Below, piece after piece: positions 6,432-8,947 of a stretch of 8,947 bases of DNA. The stretch covers positions 1 to 8,947 of the forward strand of contig VBJE01000074.1 in assembly GCA_005879675.1 (NCBI GenBank), in the 5' to 3' direction. The notes below the pieces were generated by a model. The model was not told the DNA's origin, did not search any database, and worked only from the letters and a program-made list of their open reading frames with translations. Made by a program: the position numbers and the translations under genes. Numbering within the stretch: the stretch's first letter is position 1; each line of letters starts with the position of its first letter. Source of the DNA: Chloroflexota bacterium (GTDB taxonomy: Bacteria; Chloroflexota; Dormibacteria; Dormibacterales; Dormibacteraceae).

Positions 6432-7247
6432 TCACCGGACCGCCCCTTTCACGGCTGTCACCAGCGCGCGCCACCCTGCCGCGGGCTGTCGGCCGAGCGT
6501 CACGCGCAGCACGGGCAGTCGCCGTGACGTCAACGATTGGAGGTCGCCGATCGCCTGCGCCTGCTTGAGCACCGAGAAGGTGAACGGCTGGCCCGCGATC
6601 GGTGCGTCCTTGACGTCGTCCTGGACGATCTGCAGGAACAGCCCGGTCTTCGGACCGCCCTTGTGCAGCTGGCCGGTGGAGTGGAGGAAGCGAGGCCCGT
6701 AGCCCGAGGTGGTGGCGATCTTCGTCTTGTCCCGGATCGCGGTGCGTATCGCGGCGATGGCCGCTTCCGACTGGGGCGTGCGCGCGGTGTAAGCCATGGT
6801 CGCGAAATAGGCGCCCCGCTTGGCGCGCTTGAGAAGCGAGGCGATGCCCGCCTTCGACTTCGCCGCGGGCGTTGATTCCGCCGGGGGCAGCTTGCCGCGT
6901 CTCTTGAAGGTCGCCAGCACCTTCTTGGTGTTGTCCTTCGACTCCTGGACGTTCGGCTGGTCGAACGCGTCGATGCCGAGGATCGCGCCCGCGATCGCGG
7001 TCGCCACCTCCCACCGGAAGAATTCCCCGCCCAGGTCGAGCTTGTCGCGCAGCGTGAGGGTCACCACGGGATGCCCGTGCTTCTCCAGCGCATGGACGGC
7101 GCGATTCGGCGGGTCGGCGTCCATCCGGATGTACACAAACTGGCGGTCTTCGCCGTAGACGGCGGGCTTGCCGACCGGCTCGCCCTCGATGGGCACCAGG
7201 CCCTTGCCCTCCTTGCCCGTCCTCTCGGCGGGCAGCTGCTCGACCCA
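6432..7247 (-). CDS. Isomerase C-terminal segment of tal-pgi in the shifted frame
   Basis: These 271 residues continue the phosphoglucose isomerase domain one frame away from the N-terminal part. Recognisable blocks are TGKEGKGLVPIEGEP near the start, LGGEFFRWEVATAIAGAILG, FDQPNVQESKDNT, YGPRFLHSTGQLHKGG (which probably holds the catalytic His of the isomerase fold) and QAQAIGDLQSL near the end. A GTG at 7196 could start a separate polypeptide of 254 residues, but I see no good ribosome site and such a fragment would lack the sugar-phosphate-binding SIS motif. It is best read as part of the broken fusion gene. The stop at 6432 leaves 68 bases before gnd. Confidence 0.85.
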   Translation of the reverse strand, partial: WVEQLPAERTGKEGKGLVPIEGEPVGKPAVYGEDRQFVYIRMDADPPNRAVHALEKHGHPVVTLTLRDKLDLGGEFFRWEVATAIAGAILGIDAFDQPNVQESKDNTKKVLATFKRRGKLPPAESTPAAKSKAGIASLLKRAKRGAYFATMAYTARTPQSEAAIAAIRTAIRDKTKIATTSGYGPRFLHSTGQLHKGGPKTGLFLQIVQDDVKDAPIAGQPFTFSVLKQAQAIGDLQSLTSRRLPVLRVTLGRQPAAGWRALVTAVKGAVR

Positions 7248-8947
7248 GTACCCGCTGCATCGCCAACCGTCCCATCACCGCGCCCAGCCAAACGCCTGGG
7301 TTCTGCTCGACGGGGACCGAGTCGGCGCAGGAATTCTCCATCTCGACCGCTCGCTCGAGCAGCTCCACGACGTCGACGCCCATGAGCGCGCCTGGCACCA
7401 GCCCGAAGTAGGACAGCGCCGAGTAGCGGCCGCCGATGTCCGGTGGGTTGGGGAATATCCAGCGGAAGCCGTTGTCCTTCGCCAGCGCCTCGAGTGACGA
7501 GCCCGGATCGGTGATGGCCGCGAACCGCTTGCCGTTCCTCTTTGTCTGCTCGTAGAAGTACGCGAAGTGCGAGAGCGTCTCGGTCGTCTCGCCCGACTTG
7601 GAGGCGACGATGAAAAGCGTTGTCGCCAGCTTGATCTTCGAGCGCACACCGAGGATCGTCGCGGGATCGGTCGTGTCGAGGACGTGCAGCTTCGGGTGTC
7701 CTTTGACGGTGCCGAACGTGTTCCGCAGCACGTCGGGACACAGGCTCGATCCACCCATGCCGAGCAGGACCACGTCGGAGAGCTTGCGACCTTGCACGGC
7801 GAGGTCGCTCAGCTCGCCCCCCTTCTCGAGCATCTTGTCCGCGACGTCAAGCCAGCCCAGCCGGTCGCGGATCTCCTGCCTCTTGGCCGGATCGGCGCTC
7901 CAGAGGGTCGAGTCCTTGGCCCACAGGCGCCGCGGCGCATCTTCCTTCTGCAGCCTGGCCAGCTGCGCGTCCACCGCCGGCTGGAGCCCGCCCAGGCTGT
8001 GCCACTGGCGCGGACCCTTTCCGGCCTTGATTTCCTTCGCGCTCTTCTCGAGGGCCGCGAGCAGGCTCTCGAATGACTTCGTGAACGCCTCCACGCCCTC
8101 GACCTCGAGCTCGCTCGTGACCTGGTCCAGGTCGACCCCCACCTCGGCGAGCTGCTTCAGCTGGCGGCGGGCGAGGTCGACGTTCTCATCCAGGCTGCGG
8201 CGAACCTCGCCGTGCTCCCGGAATGCGGCGAGCGTCGCCGGAGGGATCGTGTCCACCGTGTCCGGGCCGACCAGCTCTTCGACGTAGTAGGTGTCCGGAT
8301 AGCGCGGATCCTTGGTGGAGGTGCTCGCCCACAGGCACCGCTGGGTGCGCGCGCCTGCCTTGCGCAGGCGGTCCCACCTGGGCCCGGCGAAGAGCTCCTT
8401 GTAGCGCTCGTAGGCCATCTTCGAGTTGGCGATCGCAGCCTTGCCCAGAAGTCGCTCGAGCGCCTGCTTCTCGCGGGGGTCGGCGCCGGCGCCGATCTTT
8501 TCCGTCAGCTGCTTGTCGACCTTGGTGTCCACCCGGCTGACGAAAAAGCTGGCGACGCTGGCGACCTTGCTCAGGTCGCCGCCCTCCTTCTGCAGCTTCT
8601 CCAACCCGGAGAGGTATGCCTCGACCACTTCCATGTAGCGCTCGACGGCGAAGATCAGGGTGATGTTGATGTTGTGACCCTTGGAGATCTGGTCGAAGAT
8701 GGCCGGCAAACCTTCCTTCGTGGCCGGGATCTTCACCATCACGTTCGGCCGCCTGCAGCGGTCGCGAAGGTCCTCTGCCATCCTGATCGTGCCGCGCGTG
8801 TTCTTGGCGAGCGTCGGCGCGACCTCGATGCTGACGAAGCCGTCGCGTCCTTTGGTCTTGTCGTAGACCGGGCGGAACGTATCGGCCGCCGCCTGGATGT
8901 CTTCGACCATCAGCTCCCAGAGCATGTCGGCCGGCTTCTTCCTCTCC
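6432..8947 (-). pseudogene. tal-pgi: Bifunctional transaldolase/glucose-6-phosphate isomerase, 5' partial, frame-disrupted
   Basis: The N-terminus lies beyond the right edge; probably 80-95 residues are missing. Counting from the in-window Met at 8925, the transaldolase domain covers about 1-285. Its Schiff-base Lys is in NVMVKIPAT (K65, codon 8731-8733), and LWASTSTKDPRYPDTYYVEEL follows at 198-218. The isomerase domain starts near 310, with GMGGSS at 389-394, the SIS motif SKSGETTET at 442-450 and GGRYSALS at 498-505. After about residue 555 (near 7260) the protein stops making sense in this frame, although the frame stays open to a TAA at 6364. The true isomerase sequence resumes in another frame at about 7247 (WVEQLPAERTGKEGKG) and ends at the TGA at 6432. 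The junction also seems to lack residues that homologues have. This is either a real inactivating or truncating mutation or a sequence error. The transaldolase part looks intact within the window. Confidence 0.88.

Noticed and set aside
6364..7245. Continuation of the tal-pgi N-terminal frame to the TAA at 6364
   Set aside because: After about 7260 the translation turns into Arg/Gly-rich sequence without isomerase features, while the other frame carries clear isomerase blocks, so this is open by base composition only.
1..8947. CRISPR array, insertion sequence, attachment site or defence cassette
   Set aside because: No regularly spaced repeats, no transposase or integrase motifs and no unknown effector genes are visible. 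The tRNA-Ser copies involve its 5' half, not the 3' half normally used for integration.

Overview
This is a GC-rich window (about two thirds G+C by eye) holding one dense operon for the pentose phosphate pathway. All genes read on the minus strand, so the biological order is right to left: a transaldolase/glucose-6-phosphate isomerase fusion (tal-pgi, entering from the right edge), 6-phosphogluconate dehydrogenase (gnd), glucose-6-phosphate dehydrogenase (zwf), the G6PDH assembly protein opcA, 6-phosphogluconolactonase (pgl), ribulose-5-phosphate 3-epimerase (rpe) and ribose-5-phosphate isomerase A (rpiA). Past rpiA lie a type II tRNA-Ser(GGA) and the start of a small membrane protein gene that leaves the window at the left edge. 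No stretch over 300 bases lacks a gene.

The genes form a nearly complete pathway. Zwf, Pgl and Gnd turn glucose 6-phosphate into ribulose 5-phosphate. Rpe and RpiA interconvert the pentose phosphates. The Tal part makes fructose 6-phosphate, and the fused Pgi part can return it to glucose 6-phosphate, so the set can run as a cycle. Transketolase is the missing member and may lie upstream, beyond the right edge; that is inference. Packing is tight: 4-base overlaps at rpe/pgl and (preferred start) opcA/zwf, no gap at opcA/pgl, 9 bases at zwf/gnd, 17 bases of overlap at rpiA/rpe. Only pgi-gnd (68 bases, with a hairpin) and rpiA-tRNA (31 bases) have real gaps. On the preferred starts, none of the six complete genes begins with ATG.

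The gene content (Tal-Pgi fusion, OpcA, short GntZ-type Gnd, and a membrane protein with an N-terminal SPDGxWxWDGxxW motif) suggests a high-GC Terrabacteria lineage such as Dormibacterota, Chloroflexota or Actinomycetota. I cannot place it more closely from sequence alone.

The oddities are local. The isomerase half of the fusion is broken by a frame change near 7247. Rpe has Gln where the family has a metal-binding His. opcA and pgl are in the same frame, parted by a single amber codon. The rpiA tail carries a direct and an inverted fragment of the neighbouring tRNA-Ser. I found no CRISPR array, insertion sequence or new defence-like system.
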